DNA of 64,000 nucleotides from Methylotenera sp. GTDB lineage: Bacteria; Pseudomonadota; Gammaproteobacteria; Burkholderiales; Methylophilaceae. Below, one piece after another: positions 26,738 through 37,463 of the stretch. The stretch covers positions 620,001 through 684,000 of the forward strand of contig JABFRQ010000005.1 in NCBI GenBank assembly GCA_013141075.1, in the 5' to 3' direction. The notes beneath the pieces were generated by a model. The model did not search any database. It was not told where the DNA came from and was given only the letters and a program-made list of their open reading frames with translations. The position numbers and the translations under genes are program-made. Within the stretch, counting starts at the first letter, position 1. The number at the start of each line of letters is the position of its first letter.

Positions 26738-29011
26738 TTAAACTTCTGCTAATGCACTTTCTGAAGGTGTTTTATCATCAGCAAAAATCAATTTAACCTC
26801 ATCTTTGCTATCAATATCCACATGCACTGTGCCGCCGTTGGCCAGTTTGCCAAACAATAATTCATCTGCCAATGCTTTACGAATGGTGTCTTGAATCAAG
26901 CGTGCCATTGGCCTTGCGCCCATCAGTGGGTCAAAACCTTTTTTGCCCAAGTAAGCTTTTAAGGCATCACTGAAGGTGACTTCCACTTTCTTATCATGCA
27001 ATTGGTCTTCTAATTGAATCAAGAATTTATCAACCACGCGAATGATAATATCTTGATTTAGCGCGGCAAATGACACGGTTGCATCCAAGCGGTTACGGAA
27101 TTCAGGTGAGAATAAGCGTTTAATATCCGCTTGCTCGTCACCCGCTTGTTTGGCGTTGGTAAAGCCCATGTTGGCTTTAGATAAATTCTCTGCGCCAGCG
27201 TTGGTGGTCATAATAATCGTCACGTTTCTAAAGTCCGCTTTGCGACCGTTATTATCTGTGAGCGTGCCGTGATCCATCACTTGCAGCAGAATGTTGAAAA
27301 TGTCTGGGTGCGCTTTTTCAATTTCATCGAGCAATAATACGCAGTATGGGTGCTTAGTAATGGCCTCGGTCATCAGCCCACCTTGCTCAAAGCCCACATA
27401 GCCTGGCGGCGCGCCGATTAAGCGCGAAACAGCGTGGCGCTCCATATATTCACTCATGTCGAAGCGAATGAGCTCAATGCCCATGATGTAAGCCAATTGT
27501 TTAGCTACTTCTGTTTTACCCACACCAGTCGGGCCGCTGAATAAGAAGCTACCAACAGGTTTGTTGTTGCCACCCAAGCCGCTGCGCGCCATTTTTACGG
27601 CAGAGGTGAGTACTTCAATCGCTTTATCTTGGCCAAACACTACCGCTTTTAAATCGCGTTCTAATGTTTTAAGCGCGCTACGGTCATCGCTAGAAATATT
27701 TTTAGGCGGAATACGCGCAATTTTGGCAATAATGTCTTCAATCTCTTTATTGCCGATGACTTTTTTCTGTTTCGATTTTGGCAATATGCGTTGTGCAGCG
27801 CCAGCTTCATCAATCACGTCAATCGCTTTGTCTGGCAAATGGCGGTCGTTAATATATTTAGCTGAAAGCTCAGCGGCTGTAGTCAATGCAGAAGCTGAAT
27901 ATTTCACACTGTGATGCTCTTCAAACCTTGATTTCAAGCCTTTTAGAATCTCAATCGTTTCAGCTACGCTAGGTTCGGCCACATCAATTTTTTGGAAACG
28001 GCGTGATAGCGCATGGTCTTTTTCAAAAATACCGCGATATTCTTGATAAGTGGTTGCGCCTATGCATTTAAGCGTGCCGTTAGAAAGCGCTGGTTTTAGT
28101 AAATTGCTGGCATCTAAAGTGCCGCCGCTGGCAGAGCCAGCACCAATTAAGGTATGAATTTCATCTATAAATAAAATTGCATTTGGGTTTTCCGCAAGCT
28201 GTTTCATCACCGCTTTTAAGCGTTGCTCAAAGTCGCCACGGTATTTAGTGCCAGCCAGCAATGCGCCCATGTCGAGCGAATAAACAACCGCGTTAGCCAG
28301 CACATCAGGAATATCTTTATTCACAATTCGGCTCGCTAAACCTTCTGCAATGGCAGTTTTACCCACACCAGCTTCGCCCACTAACAGCGGGTTATTTTTA
28401 CGGCGGCGGCAAAGCGTTTGCACAACGCGTTCTAACTCTGGTGCGCGGCCGATGAGCGGGTCAATTTTGCCAGCAATTACTTGCACATTTAAGTTAAGCG
28501 TGTAGCTTTCTAGTGCGCCGCTGGGTGCGGCTTCTGCATCAATTTCAGCATCTGCGCCTTCTATTTTTTCAGACTCTGCAACTTTAGAAACGCCATGCGA
28601 AATGTAATTCACAATATCTAAGCGCGTTACGCCTTGTTGGTGCAAGAAAAACACCGCGTGCGAATCTTTTTCACCAAAAATCGCCACCAGCACATTTGCG
28701 CCTGTGACTTCTTTTTTGCCAGATGATTGCACGTGCAACATGGCGCGCTGAATTACGCGCTGAAAGCCCAGCGTAGGCTGTGTGTCTACGTCATCTTGGC
28801 CGATAACTGTAGGCGTGTGTTCTTCAATATATTGATTAAGCTCAGTACGCAATGTTTCAAGCGTAGCGCCGCACGCACGCAGTACATCAGCCGCGGTGGG
28901 GTTATCTATCATGGCGAGCAGCAAATGCTCTACAGTGATAAGCTCATGGCGCTTTTGTCTAGCGTCCATAAAGGCCATGTGTAGGCTAACTTCTAGTTCT
29001 TGAGCAATCAT
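26738..29011 (-). CDS. clpA: ATP-dependent Clp protease ATP-binding subunit ClpA
   Basis: A hexameric AAA+ unfoldase that feeds substrates to ClpP in the cytosol. The 757 residues include the N-terminal Clp repeat domain (~1-140, the ClpS docking site), a first AAA module with Walker [10 protein letters not shown] (~215) and a second with GPTGVGKTE (~497), and the C-terminal D2-small domain ([20 protein letters not shown]). The length is normal for ClpA. It is encoded downstream of clpS in the usual clpS-clpA order, 83 bp apart. Confidence 0.97.
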   Translation of the reverse strand: MIAQELEVSLHMAFMDARQKRHELITVEHLLLAMIDNPTAADVLRACGATLETLRTELNQYIEEHTPTVIGQDDVDTQPTLGFQRVIQRAMLHVQSSGKKEVTGANVLVAIFGEKDSHAVFFLHQQGVTRLDIVNYISHGVSKVAESEKIEGADAEIDAEAAPSGALESYTLNLNVQVIAGKIDPLIGRAPELERVVQTLCRRRKNNPLLVGEAGVGKTAIAEGLASRIVNKDIPDVLANAVVYSLDMGALLAGTKYRGDFEQRLKAVMKQLAENPNAILFIDEIHTLIGAGSASGGTLDASNLLKPALSNGTLKCIGATTYQEYRGIFEKDHALSRRFQKIDVAEPSVAETIEILKGLKSRFEEHHSVKYSASALTTAAELSAKYINDRHLPDKAIDVIDEAGAAQRILPKSKQKKVIGNKEIEDIIAKIARIPPKNISSDDRSALKTLERDLKAVVFGQDKAIEVLTSAVKMARSGLGGNNKPVGSFLFSGPTGVGKTEVAKQLAYIMGIELIRFDMSEYMERHAVSRLIGAPPGYVGFEQGGLMTEAITKHPYCVLLLDEIEKAHPDIFNILLQVMDHGTLTDNNGRKADFRNVTIIMTTNAGAENLSKANMGFTNAKQAGDEQADIKRLFSPEFRNRLDATVSFAALNQDIIIRVVDKFLIQLEDQLHDKKVEVTFSDALKAYLGKKGFDPLMGARPMARLIQDTIRKALADELLFGKLANGGTVHVDIDSKDEVKLIFADDKTPSESALAEV

Positions 29012-29094
29012 AATATATCCTTACTTTAATTACCTTCACAATATGTGTCACTTTGAGCCATCAAGGTTAAATTGGTCGCCAATTTAGGCAAACA

Positions 29095-29418
29095 TCAAGT
29101 AGGCTCAATGACACATTGTAAAGGGTGTTGCATTTCTCTGGCAAAGCTAAGTACTTGATTCATCTTAGTTTCTGCAATATCTTGCGGGTAAACACCGCAA
29201 ACACCCACACCCTCTGTATGTACTTTGAGCATAATTTGCGTTGCTTGTTCACGCGATTTGTTAAAAAAACGTTCCAAGCACTCCACCACAAACTCCATTG
29301 GCGTGTAATCATCATTTAATAACAGCACCTTGAACATTGGGGGCAGTTTTGGTTTTGCAACCGCCGGTTTAAGTGCCGTGTTATTTGATGTTGAACTATC
29401 GTTGGGTAAGTTAGCCAT
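29095..29418 (-). CDS. clpS: ClpAP adaptor ClpS
   Basis: An N-end-rule adaptor that delivers substrates to ClpA. I start it at ATG 29418 (107 residues), which matches the normal ~106; a longer frame to 29484 would add 22 residues with no family match. Key stretches are [21 protein letters not shown], which holds the Asn-Asp pair and Met that form the N-degron pocket, and [20 protein letters not shown] disordered N-terminal arm (~1-25) is typical. Confidence 0.95.
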   Translation of the reverse strand: MANLPNDSSTSNNTALKPAVAKPKLPPMFKVLLLNDDYTPMEFVVECLERFFNKSREQATQIMLKVHTEGVGVCGVYPQDIAETKMNQVLSFAREMQHPLQCVIEPT

Positions 29419-29510
29419 GATGTAATTTATATTGGTGTAACCTATTTTGAGCCGATTAGTGAAAAATTCAAGCCCAATTTGCATAGGGGCTCAAATATTT
29501 TTTTGAGGAA

Positions 29511-30797
29511 TTAAGGGAATATTTTAACGCTTTTAACGATGCGGTCTTGGGTTTGCACAATTTCTAGCACGTGCTCACCCACTTTAAAGCTGGTGTTGGA
29601 TTCTGGAATGTCTTCAAAATATTCAATAATTAAGCCGTTAAGCGTGCGCGGGCCATCAAGCGGCAGTGAGAGATTAAGCTTTTTATTAAGGTCGCGTAGC
29701 GTGCTACTGCCATCTACCAGCCAGCTACCGTCAGCTTCTTTGCGGTAACTGCCAAGCCGTGAAGGCGATTGTGTGGTGAAGTCACCTATCATTTCTTCTA
29801 AAATATCTTCTAAGGTCACCAGACCTTTAAACTCACCGTATTCATCCACCACCAGTGCCACGCGTTGTTTGTTTTCTTGAAACTGCTGAATTTGCGTATA
29901 AAGTGGCGTGCCAGACGGGATAAAATAAGGCTCAGAAATGACTTCCCGTAAGGTTTCTTTGGTTAAATCATCGCTTTCATGGTGCGTGTGGTCATGGTGT
30001 GCACGTAAGTGTGACATGAGCTTACGCAGGTGCAAAATGCCAATAATTTCTTCATTTTCGCCTTCGCGCACAGGCAGCCGCGTATGTTGGCTATTGGAGA
30101 CTTGTTGCCAAATATCTTCAAGTGGCGCATCAAAGTCTATGGTTTCAACCAAAGTGTGGGCGGTCATTACATCGTCTACCGCAATTTTTTCTAAATCAAA
30201 CAAATTGAGTAAAATTGCGCGGTGTTTTTTGGGCAAAAAATGCCCAGCATCCGTGACTATACTGCGTAATTCATCCATGGTAAGCGATTGTGCGCTGTCG
30301 TTAAAATTGATGTTGACCCGTAATAATTTAAGCAATCCTTCTACAAATAAGTTAATAAACCAAACAGCAGGATATAAAACTTTTAGCAAGGGGTAGAGTA
30401 TGTAGCTGCATAAAATTCCAAGTTTTTCAGGGTAAGCAGCAGCGATTACTTTTGGCGTAATTTCGCTAAACACTAAAATGGCGAAGGTGACAGCTAAAGT
30501 GCCTACCATCAGCACCCATTCACCTTCACCAAATAATTCAACGGTAATGAGCGTTACAAGCGTGGCTGAAGCGGCATTGGCAAAATTATTGCAAAGCAGA
30601 ATAACGCCTAAAAGCTTATCTGTTTTTGCCAGCAAAGCGCTTGCAAGCTTTGCCCCTCGATGCCCTTCTTTAACCAAATGTCGCAACCGATAGCGGTTAA
30701 GCGACATTAGGCTGGTTTCAGCAACAGAGAAAAACCCCGAGATAAGTAACAGCAGGGCTAGAATAGCCAGTTGCCAGCTAATAGGGATATTATCCAA
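29511..30797 (-). CDS. CNNM/CorC-family protein with DUF21, CBS pair and CorC domain
   Basis: A 428-residue HlyC/CorC-family membrane protein. The N-terminal DUF21 (CNNM transmembrane) domain has about four helices (~8-30, 60-80, 90-110, 125-150), followed by two CBS domains (~205-335, including DVMTAHTLVETIDFD and VALVVDEYGEFKGLVTLEDILEE) and the C-terminal CorC_HlyC domain. Relatives are implicated in Mg2+/Co2+ efflux. A His-rich stretch (HLRAHHDHTHHESDD, ~265-279) between the CBS motifs could bind metal. It is transcribed alone between secF and clpS. Confidence 0.92.
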   Translation of the reverse strand: MDNIPISWQLAILALLLLISGFFSVAETSLMSLNRYRLRHLVKEGHRGAKLASALLAKTDKLLGVILLCNNFANAASATLVTLITVELFGEGEWVLMVGTLAVTFAILVFSEITPKVIAAAYPEKLGILCSYILYPLLKVLYPAVWFINLFVEGLLKLLRVNINFNDSAQSLTMDELRSIVTDAGHFLPKKHRAILLNLFDLEKIAVDDVMTAHTLVETIDFDAPLEDIWQQVSNSQHTRLPVREGENEEIIGILHLRKLMSHLRAHHDHTHHESDDLTKETLREVISEPYFIPSGTPLYTQIQQFQENKQRVALVVDEYGEFKGLVTLEDILEEMIGDFTTQSPSRLGSYRKEADGSWLVDGSSTLRDLNKKLNLSLPLDGPRTLNGLIIEYFEDIPESNTSFKVGEHVLEIVQTQDRIVKSVKIFP

Positions 30798-30859
30798 TGG
30801 GTGAGCTTACTGTTATTAAGATGGTGAAAGTGTAGCCCTGAGCGGTATGCATATCAACA

Positions 30860-31825
30860 TTAGGCAAAATCAGAAGGGTGCGGCTCTACCACTTTAGCTT
30901 CTTTTTCGCCTTCTTTTTTCTCAACGTCACCTATTAGGTTAGCGCGGTTCACGCCCAGCCACATGGCGATAGGGCAGGCTACTAATACTGATGAGTAAAT
31001 GCCGAACAAAATACCAATGGTTAGCGCAAGTGCAAAGTTGTGTAATACTTCACCGCCAAATAACAGCATAGAACCCACCATGGTTTGCGTCATGGTATGC
31101 GTAATAATGGTGCGTGACATGGTACGTGTAATGGCGTTATCAATCACTTGTACTACGCTGGCTTTACGCATTTTTCTAAAGTTTTCGCGTACTCGGTCAA
31201 ATACCACAACTGATTCATTCACAGAGTAACCTAGCACGGCTAAAATCGCAGCCAATACGGTTAAGTTAAATTCCCATTGAAAGAACGCAAAAAAGCCTAA
31301 AATAATCACCACGTCGTGCATGTTGGCGATAATTGCCGCAACCGCAAAGCGCCATTCAAAACGTAGCCATAGGTAAAGCACAATACCCAAGCTTACAAAA
31401 AATAATGCTAAACCACCATTTTCATACAGCTCATCACCCACCTGTGCACCTACTGCTTCTACACGACGGACTTCTGCTGTAGGGTCTGCTGCCACCAAAG
31501 CGGCTTTTACTTGTTCAGAGAGTTGTGACACAGATAAATCTGCTTTAACTGGCAGGCGAATCAGCACGTCGTGACTTGAGCCAAAATTTTGCACAGTCGC
31601 TTCTTTTAGGCCGATGCTATCTACTGCCTTACGTACGTTTTCTAGGTTGGCCGCTTGTGGGTAGTTTACTTCCATGACGGTGCCGCCAGTAAAGTCTACG
31701 CCAAAGTTTAAGCCGCGCGTGGCTAAAAAGAAAATCGCTAGAATGAATGTCACCAATGAAATTGCGGTCGTCAGGCGACCGTAACTCATAAAGGGAATGT
31801 CATTTTTGATTCTAAATAATTCCAT
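30860..31825 (-). CDS. secF: Protein translocase subunit SecF
   Basis: An RND-like membrane subunit that, with SecD, uses the proton motive force to finish protein export. The 321 residues have an N-terminal helix, a periplasmic P1-like domain that includes GVDFTGGTVMEV, then five helices with LAILGYSVNES-type VLGYSVNESVVVFDRVREN. The C-terminal ~25 residues are charged. It follows secD after 92 bp, a longer gap than usual that contains an inverted repeat. Confidence 0.97.
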   Translation of the reverse strand: MELFRIKNDIPFMSYGRLTTAISLVTFILAIFFLATRGLNFGVDFTGGTVMEVNYPQAANLENVRKAVDSIGLKEATVQNFGSSHDVLIRLPVKADLSVSQLSEQVKAALVAADPTAEVRRVEAVGAQVGDELYENGGLALFFVSLGIVLYLWLRFEWRFAVAAIIANMHDVVIILGFFAFFQWEFNLTVLAAILAVLGYSVNESVVVFDRVRENFRKMRKASVVQVIDNAITRTMSRTIITHTMTQTMVGSMLLFGGEVLHNFALALTIGILFGIYSSVLVACPIAMWLGVNRANLIGDVEKKEGEKEAKVVEPHPSDFA

Positions 31826-31879
31826 AATTTTTTACTCTTAAAAATTTACTTTTAAATTCAGCTGTTGCAAAAAGTTATT

Positions 31880-31911
31880 CTGTCATTGCCACGCTACGGT
31901 CGCAATGACAG
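31880..31911. repeat. Inverted repeat between secD and secF
   Basis: CTGTCATTGC and GCAATGACAG form perfect 10 bp arms around a 12-base loop. It is related in its GTCAT ends to the elements at 24.9 and 42.9 kb. Placed within the secD-secF transcript, it could stabilise or partly terminate the message. Confidence 0.75.
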
Positions 31912-31917
31912 GGTGTA

Positions 31918-33762
31918 TTACGCTTTGTAAATTTGACCAATTGATAATTTAGTCAACTTACGGCGATAACCGTAAATCATGTTCACAATCGCGCGCGATA
32001 CCAATACCGCACTGAACATTGAGGTCAAAATACCTAAAACGTGTACCACGGCAAAGCCTTTAATCGGGCCAGTACCAAACATAAACAATGCTAAACCTGC
32101 AATCAATGTGGTGACGTTTGAGTCTAAAATAGTATCCCAAGCACGCTCGTAACCCGCATGAATGCTGGCTTGTGGCGTGTTGCCATTGCGTAGCTCTTCA
32201 CGTATACGTTCGTTAATCAGCACGTTGGCATCAATCGCCATGCCGAGTGCCAGCGCGATTGCCGCTAAGCCTGGTAAGGTGAGCGTGGCTTGCAACATAG
32301 AAAGAATCGCTACTAATAATAATAAGTTGATAGCTAACGCAAGCACAGATACTGCGCCGAATATCATGTAATAAAACATCATCATCACGGCAATTGCAGC
32401 AAAACCCCACAAGGTTGAATGAATGCCGCGTTTAATATTGGCTTCACCCATGCTAGGGCCAACGGTACGCTCTTCAATAATATCCATAGGTGCGGCAAGT
32501 GCGCCAGCGCGTAATAATAGTGAAATATCCGTGGCTTCTTGCGTGTTGGCCATGCCAGAAATTTGTACTCGACCACCACCAATCTCTTCGTTAATGGTAG
32601 GTGCGGTAATCACTTCTGTACTGCCTTTTTCAATCAGCAATATCGCCATGCGCTTGCCCACGTTTTCACGCGTGACTTCTTTAAAAATACGCGCACCACG
32701 CGCATCTAACGCAACGTTTACGGTAGAGCGGCCTGATTGACTATCAACGCCTGGACCAGCATCGGTAATGTAATCACCCGTTAGCACTACACTCTTTTTC
32801 ACTAAAATTGCGCGGCCATCACGGTCTTTAAACACATCATCGCCTAGCGGCGCTTGGCCTTGTTCGGCTTTTTCCATCGTGGCCGCATCAGTTTTTTCTT
32901 CATCTACTAAGCGAATTTCCAATGTGGCAGTGCGGCCTAAAATCTCTTTTGCTTTTGCGGTATCTTGCACGCCAGGCAGTTGCACCACCACGCGGTCTGC
33001 ACCTTGTTGTTGAATAATTGGTTCAGCCACGCCTAGCTCGTTAATACGGTTATGCAGTGTTTGAATATTTTGCTTAATTGCAAAATCTTGTATCGTTTTT
33101 TGCTCAACTAAATTAAGCGATGCGGCCAATACTTTTTCTTCGCCACTTGTAGATTCTGTGAGCGTTAAATTAGGGTATTCTTTACTAATAATCGCCTTAG
33201 CTTTTACCAGCTCAGCTTCGTTATTAAAATTGATTTTTACCACTTCGCCTTCGCGCGTTACGCCTACGTAAGAAATGCGTTCTTTACGCAAAGCAATTCT
33301 AAAGTCGCCCACAAAGCGTTCTGCAGCCTTGTTTAAAGCAGCTTTCATGTCAACTTGCATTAAAAAGTGCACACCACCGCGTAAATCTAAGCCTAAATAC
33401 ATCGGTTTTGCGCCTATGCTACGCAACCAACTAGGTGAGCGCGAGAGCAAGTTAAGTGCAACTGTGTAATTTTTACCTAAGCCAGTTTCAAGCAAATCTT
33501 TTGCTTTAATTTGCGTATCGGTATTCGCAAAGCTGGCTTTTACGCCGCGCTCATCTAGGTAAACGCTATCGTAGGCAATTTTTTCTTGCTTAAAAATCGC
33601 CTCAACTTGGCCTAGTAAGGCTGAATCAAGCTTAGTAGTGCTTTTAGCTGGCGTAATTTGCACAGCAGGTGATTCACCAAAAAAGTTTGGAATGGTGTAA
33701 AGCAGCCCAATCAAAATTACAATGGCGACAAGGATGTTTTTCCACATTGGATAGCGGTTCAT
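31918..33762 (-). CDS. secD: Protein translocase subunit SecD
   Basis: The large partner of SecF. The 614 residues include one N-terminal helix, a big periplasmic P1 domain beginning near GLDLRGGVHFLMQVD, and five C-terminal helices with ALGMAIDANVLINERIREE, which holds the conserved Asp of the proton path. The order yajC-secD-secF matches most proteobacteria. Upstream is yajC (70 bp gap). Confidence 0.97.
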   Translation of the reverse strand: MNRYPMWKNILVAIVILIGLLYTIPNFFGESPAVQITPAKSTTKLDSALLGQVEAIFKQEKIAYDSVYLDERGVKASFANTDTQIKAKDLLETGLGKNYTVALNLLSRSPSWLRSIGAKPMYLGLDLRGGVHFLMQVDMKAALNKAAERFVGDFRIALRKERISYVGVTREGEVVKINFNNEAELVKAKAIISKEYPNLTLTESTSGEEKVLAASLNLVEQKTIQDFAIKQNIQTLHNRINELGVAEPIIQQQGADRVVVQLPGVQDTAKAKEILGRTATLEIRLVDEEKTDAATMEKAEQGQAPLGDDVFKDRDGRAILVKKSVVLTGDYITDAGPGVDSQSGRSTVNVALDARGARIFKEVTRENVGKRMAILLIEKGSTEVITAPTINEEIGGGRVQISGMANTQEATDISLLLRAGALAAPMDIIEERTVGPSMGEANIKRGIHSTLWGFAAIAVMMMFYYMIFGAVSVLALAINLLLLVAILSMLQATLTLPGLAAIALALGMAIDANVLINERIREELRNGNTPQASIHAGYERAWDTILDSNVTTLIAGLALFMFGTGPIKGFAVVHVLGILTSMFSAVLVSRAIVNMIYGYRRKLTKLSIGQIYKA

Positions 33763-33832
33763 AGTCTGGCTCTAGTCAATAACGGTGTGTGGTTTAGGTT
33801 TCTTTAAACTTACTTAACTTAAAGTTTTTTGC

Positions 33833-34150
33833 TTAAAGACTTTTAATCGTACCTTTTGGCAATGCGCTTTGTACGGCTTGTTTTTGCACAGTAATTTCTG
33901 TGTTCGCAGCAATTTCAATAGTCACAAAAGCATCTGTCACTTTAGTTACCTTGCCTACAATGCCGCCGCTGGTGACCACTTCATCACCCTTTTGCAAAGC
34001 GGTAATCATTGCGCGCTGTTCTTTAGCCGCTTTCATTTGCGGGCGAATAATCATGAAATAAAATAAAACAAAAATAGCAACAAGCGGTAAAAAGCTCATT
34101 AAATCGTTACCTGCTGGCGCACCTGCGGCATAAGCGTTTGAAATAAACAT
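33833..34150 (-). CDS. yajC: Sec translocon accessory subunit YajC
   Basis: A 105-residue single-pass membrane protein associated with SecDF. One helix (~18-37) is followed by MIIRPQMKAAKEQRAMI, then GDEVVTSGGIVGKV, the family core. AAAGGA is the ribosome-binding site. In many relatives it directly follows tgt; here a 170-residue gene of unknown function and a palindromic repeat lie between them. Confidence 0.96.
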   Translation of the reverse strand: MFISNAYAAGAPAGNDLMSFLPLVAIFVLFYFMIIRPQMKAAKEQRAMITALQKGDEVVTSGGIVGKVTKVTDAFVTIEIAANTEITVQKQAVQSALPKGTIKSL

Positions 34151-34337
34151 GCTGAAATATCCTTTAAAAGTAAAGCTGAAAATTAACGCAAGATTTTAAC
34201 ACATACTTGGCTTTTGTTAGCATGAAGCGCGTTGCTGACAAAATTCTTTGAAATAATTACCTACTTAAAGTAAGGGCGGCAGATGAATACGTGGAAAATA
34301 CAGAATCAATGGAATCTGAGCTAGCCCCATTACCTTG

Positions 34338-34850
34338 TTAAAATCTAACACCTTCTGATGAATCATGAATAATCAATAAATTGTTTATACGTTTCCGAAT
34401 GTCAGCATCATCATTTACAGAGCTGAGCCACTGGTCAACAGAATCTGCTATATCATTGCAAAATATGTCAACTTGTAGCTGTAATGTATTATTGGACTGA
34501 TTGCAGTGGATATGACAACCTGGAATAGGTGTAATAAAGTGAAAGTCTTCTAAGGCTTTTTGCGCTCTCTGCATTTCAATATTGGAGCCGCCTTCATGTA
34601 AATAGCAACACCTCAAGGCGTAACAATCTTCACCATGAAGAAACACACGCTTTATACGATTCGGCCCAACTTCTGATGTATATTTTGATTGTACCCAAAC
34701 ACGAAACCAATCAACATATCTTGCTTGAGAGCCTGAGTTAGGTTTTTCCAACCGACCACAAACATCTGGTAACGTTAGTGCAGTTGATAAAGCACCATAC
34801 CAATCATTTGCTTGTATCGATTTTCGGATTGAATCAGTAAATCTATGCAT
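34338..34850 (-). CDS. Conserved hypothetical protein with a possible HEPN-like motif
   Basis: A 170-residue soluble protein. The start is ATG 34850 with AGGA upstream; a longer frame to 34898 lacks support. The N-terminal part has FTDSIRKSIQANDWYGALSTALTLPDVCGRLE; the middle has GEDCYALRCCYLHEGG, an R-x4-H arrangement like the catalytic motif of HEPN RNases. I know similar proteins only as scattered hypotheticals. It interrupts the usual tgt-yajC neighbourhood, which suggests insertion. The HEPN idea is an inference from one motif. Confidence 0.6.
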   Translation of the reverse strand: MHRFTDSIRKSIQANDWYGALSTALTLPDVCGRLEKPNSGSQARYVDWFRVWVQSKYTSEVGPNRIKRVFLHGEDCYALRCCYLHEGGSNIEMQRAQKALEDFHFITPIPGCHIHCNQSNNTLQLQVDIFCNDIADSVDQWLSSVNDDADIRKRINNLLIIHDSSEGVRF

Positions 34851-34937
34851 ACTATATCCTAGTAATTGTAGTGTGTGCAAATGGGTTGTTATTTGCACAT
34901 CTTTTTTAGATTTCTCTTCAAGGAGCTTAAAGTAACT

Positions 34938-34974
34938 TGCCCTGCGACCCGCATGGATATTGGTTTTTAGGGCA
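34938..34974. repeat. Palindromic element copy C, between genes
   Basis: TGCCCT and AGGGCA are the outer arms; the centre is CCCGCATGGATATTGG, exact over the family core. It lies between the hypothetical gene at 34.3 kb and tgt, both on the minus strand. Confidence 0.82.
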
Positions 34975-34990
34975 TGTCTTTTTTAATAAT

Positions 34991-36160
<1,170 letters not shown>

Positions 36161-36209
36161 TTAAATTTGCGCTATACTGAATTTTGTTAAAACATTAGGG
36201 TGTAATTAA

Positions 36210-36848
36210 ATGGCTTCAAGCGATGAAAACCGTCGTCCGCTAACCACGCGCAGCATGGTTTGGGCAAAATGGTTGGCAAATATGTTGGTAAAAACCAATA
36301 TTTCGCCCAATCAAATTTCAGTGCTAAGTATTTTACCTGCCCTAGCAGGCGCATGGATATTGGCTTGCAGGCCTGCCCCTTTAAGTGCGTATTGGTTGAT
36401 TTTGGTTGCGCTGTGTATTCAATTGCGTTTGCTGTGCAATATGTTAGATGGCATGGTGGCGATTGAAGGTGGCAAGCAATCTAAAGTAGGCATTTTGTAT
36501 AATGAGATTCCAGATCGCATTGCGGATTCTTTATTTATTGTGGCGTTGGGTTACGCTATTGCGCTGCCGTGGCTCGGTTGGTTGGGCGCGTTGTTGGCGG
36601 CTAAAACGGCGTATATTCGGGTGCTGGGCGGCGCGAATGGGTTGGTGCAAGATTTTCGTGGGCCGCTCGCCAAGCCGCATCGCATGTTTGTGATGACATT
36701 GGGCTGCTTAATTGCTGCGGTAGAGTTGCAATTTAACGGCACAATGTTAGCGCTTACTATCACAGCAACCATTATTACAATTGGCTCTGGCATTACTTGC
36801 GTTACGCGTACTTTGGCCATTGCGCAACAGCTCAAAGTAAAACAATAA
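36210..36848 (+). CDS. CDP-alcohol phosphatidyltransferase family membrane protein
   Basis: A 212-residue protein with about five helices. The CDP-alcohol transferase signature is loose: NMLDGMVAIEGGKQSK, then GILYNEIPDRIADS. The acidic residues that hold the divalent metal are there, but the usual A-R pair after DG is not. It resembles E. coli YnbA. It starts a compact run of phospholipid genes. Residues ~45-56 (LAGAWILACRPA), in the first hydrophobic stretch, are encoded by a copy of the dispersed palindrome in the orientation opposite to rnfC/GST. The stop overlaps the acyltransferase start (TAATG). Confidence 0.85.
   Translation: MASSDENRRPLTTRSMVWAKWLANMLVKTNISPNQISVLSILPALAGAWILACRPAPLSAYWLILVALCIQLRLLCNMLDGMVAIEGGKQSKVGILYNEIPDRIADSLFIVALGYAIALPWLGWLGALLAAKTAYIRVLGGANGLVQDFRGPLAKPHRMFVMTLGCLIAAVELQFNGTMLALTITATIITIGSGITCVTRTLAIAQQLKVKQ
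36338..36374. repeat. Palindromic element copy D, inside the CDP-alcohol transferase gene
   Basis: TGCCCT on the left and GCAGGC on the right flank the exact core GCATGGATATTGGCTTGCAG. Here the gene reads the plus strand of the core as AWILA, unlike the ANIHA reading in rnfC and the GST gene. The hydrophobic reading fits a membrane helix. Confidence 0.78.
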
Positions 36849-37447
36849 TGCTTGCAAGTGTAGTGCGTATTAGTTTAATTGGTTTGGTTAAATTGCTGGT
36901 GGGCGCGCACCCACGCTGGGTGGCTGCTATACCTGATGCCGCCCAGAGCATTTATTTTACCAACCACACCAGCCATTTAGATACGCTCGCACTTTGGGTG
37001 GCTTTGCCTGCAAAAATCCGTGCTAAAGCACGGCCTGTGGCGGCGAAAGATTATTGGGGCAAGGGCATAATTAAGCGATTTATTGCCTTAAAAGTGTTAA
37101 ACGCAGTGCTAATTGAGCGCGAAATGACGCGCGATCCATTAGCGCCAATGTTGGCGGCGTTGGCTGTGGGTGATTCGCTGATTATTTTTCCTGAAGGTAC
37201 GCGCCGTGCGCAGGCCGAGCCTAGCGATTTTAAAGGCGGTATTTATCAGTTGGCTGAGACTTTTCCGCAAGTAAAATTGATTCCTGTGTATTTAGATACG
37301 CTACATAGAAGCATGCCCAAAGGTAGTATTTTACCCGTGCCAATGATATGCACCGTGCGCTTTGGCGGCGCAATTGCTTTGCAAGCCAACGAACATAAAA
37401 AAGCTTTTTTAGTGCGCGCGCGTGAAGCGGTGCTTAGCTTAATGTAA
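36848..37447 (+). CDS. 1-acyl-sn-glycerol-3-phosphate acyltransferase-like protein
   Basis: A ~199-residue PlsC-family acyltransferase. The catalytic NHTSHLDTLAL (H-x4-D, ~38) and the phosphate-binding FPEGTRR (~115) are clear. The start is ATG 36848, overlapping the upstream stop as TAATG; an in-frame ATG at 36797 lies inside the previous gene and is rejected. It probably acylates lysophosphatidate or a related lipid. It is part of an operon with a CDP-alcohol transferase and a CDP-diglyceride synthase. Confidence 0.88.
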   Translation: MLASVVRISLIGLVKLLVGAHPRWVAAIPDAAQSIYFTNHTSHLDTLALWVALPAKIRAKARPVAAKDYWGKGIIKRFIALKVLNAVLIEREMTRDPLAPMLAALAVGDSLIIFPEGTRRAQAEPSDFKGGIYQLAETFPQVKLIPVYLDTLHRSMPKGSILPVPMICTVRFGGAIALQANEHKKAFLVRAREAVLSLM

Positions 37448-37463
37448 AGTGAATAGGGTAGAT

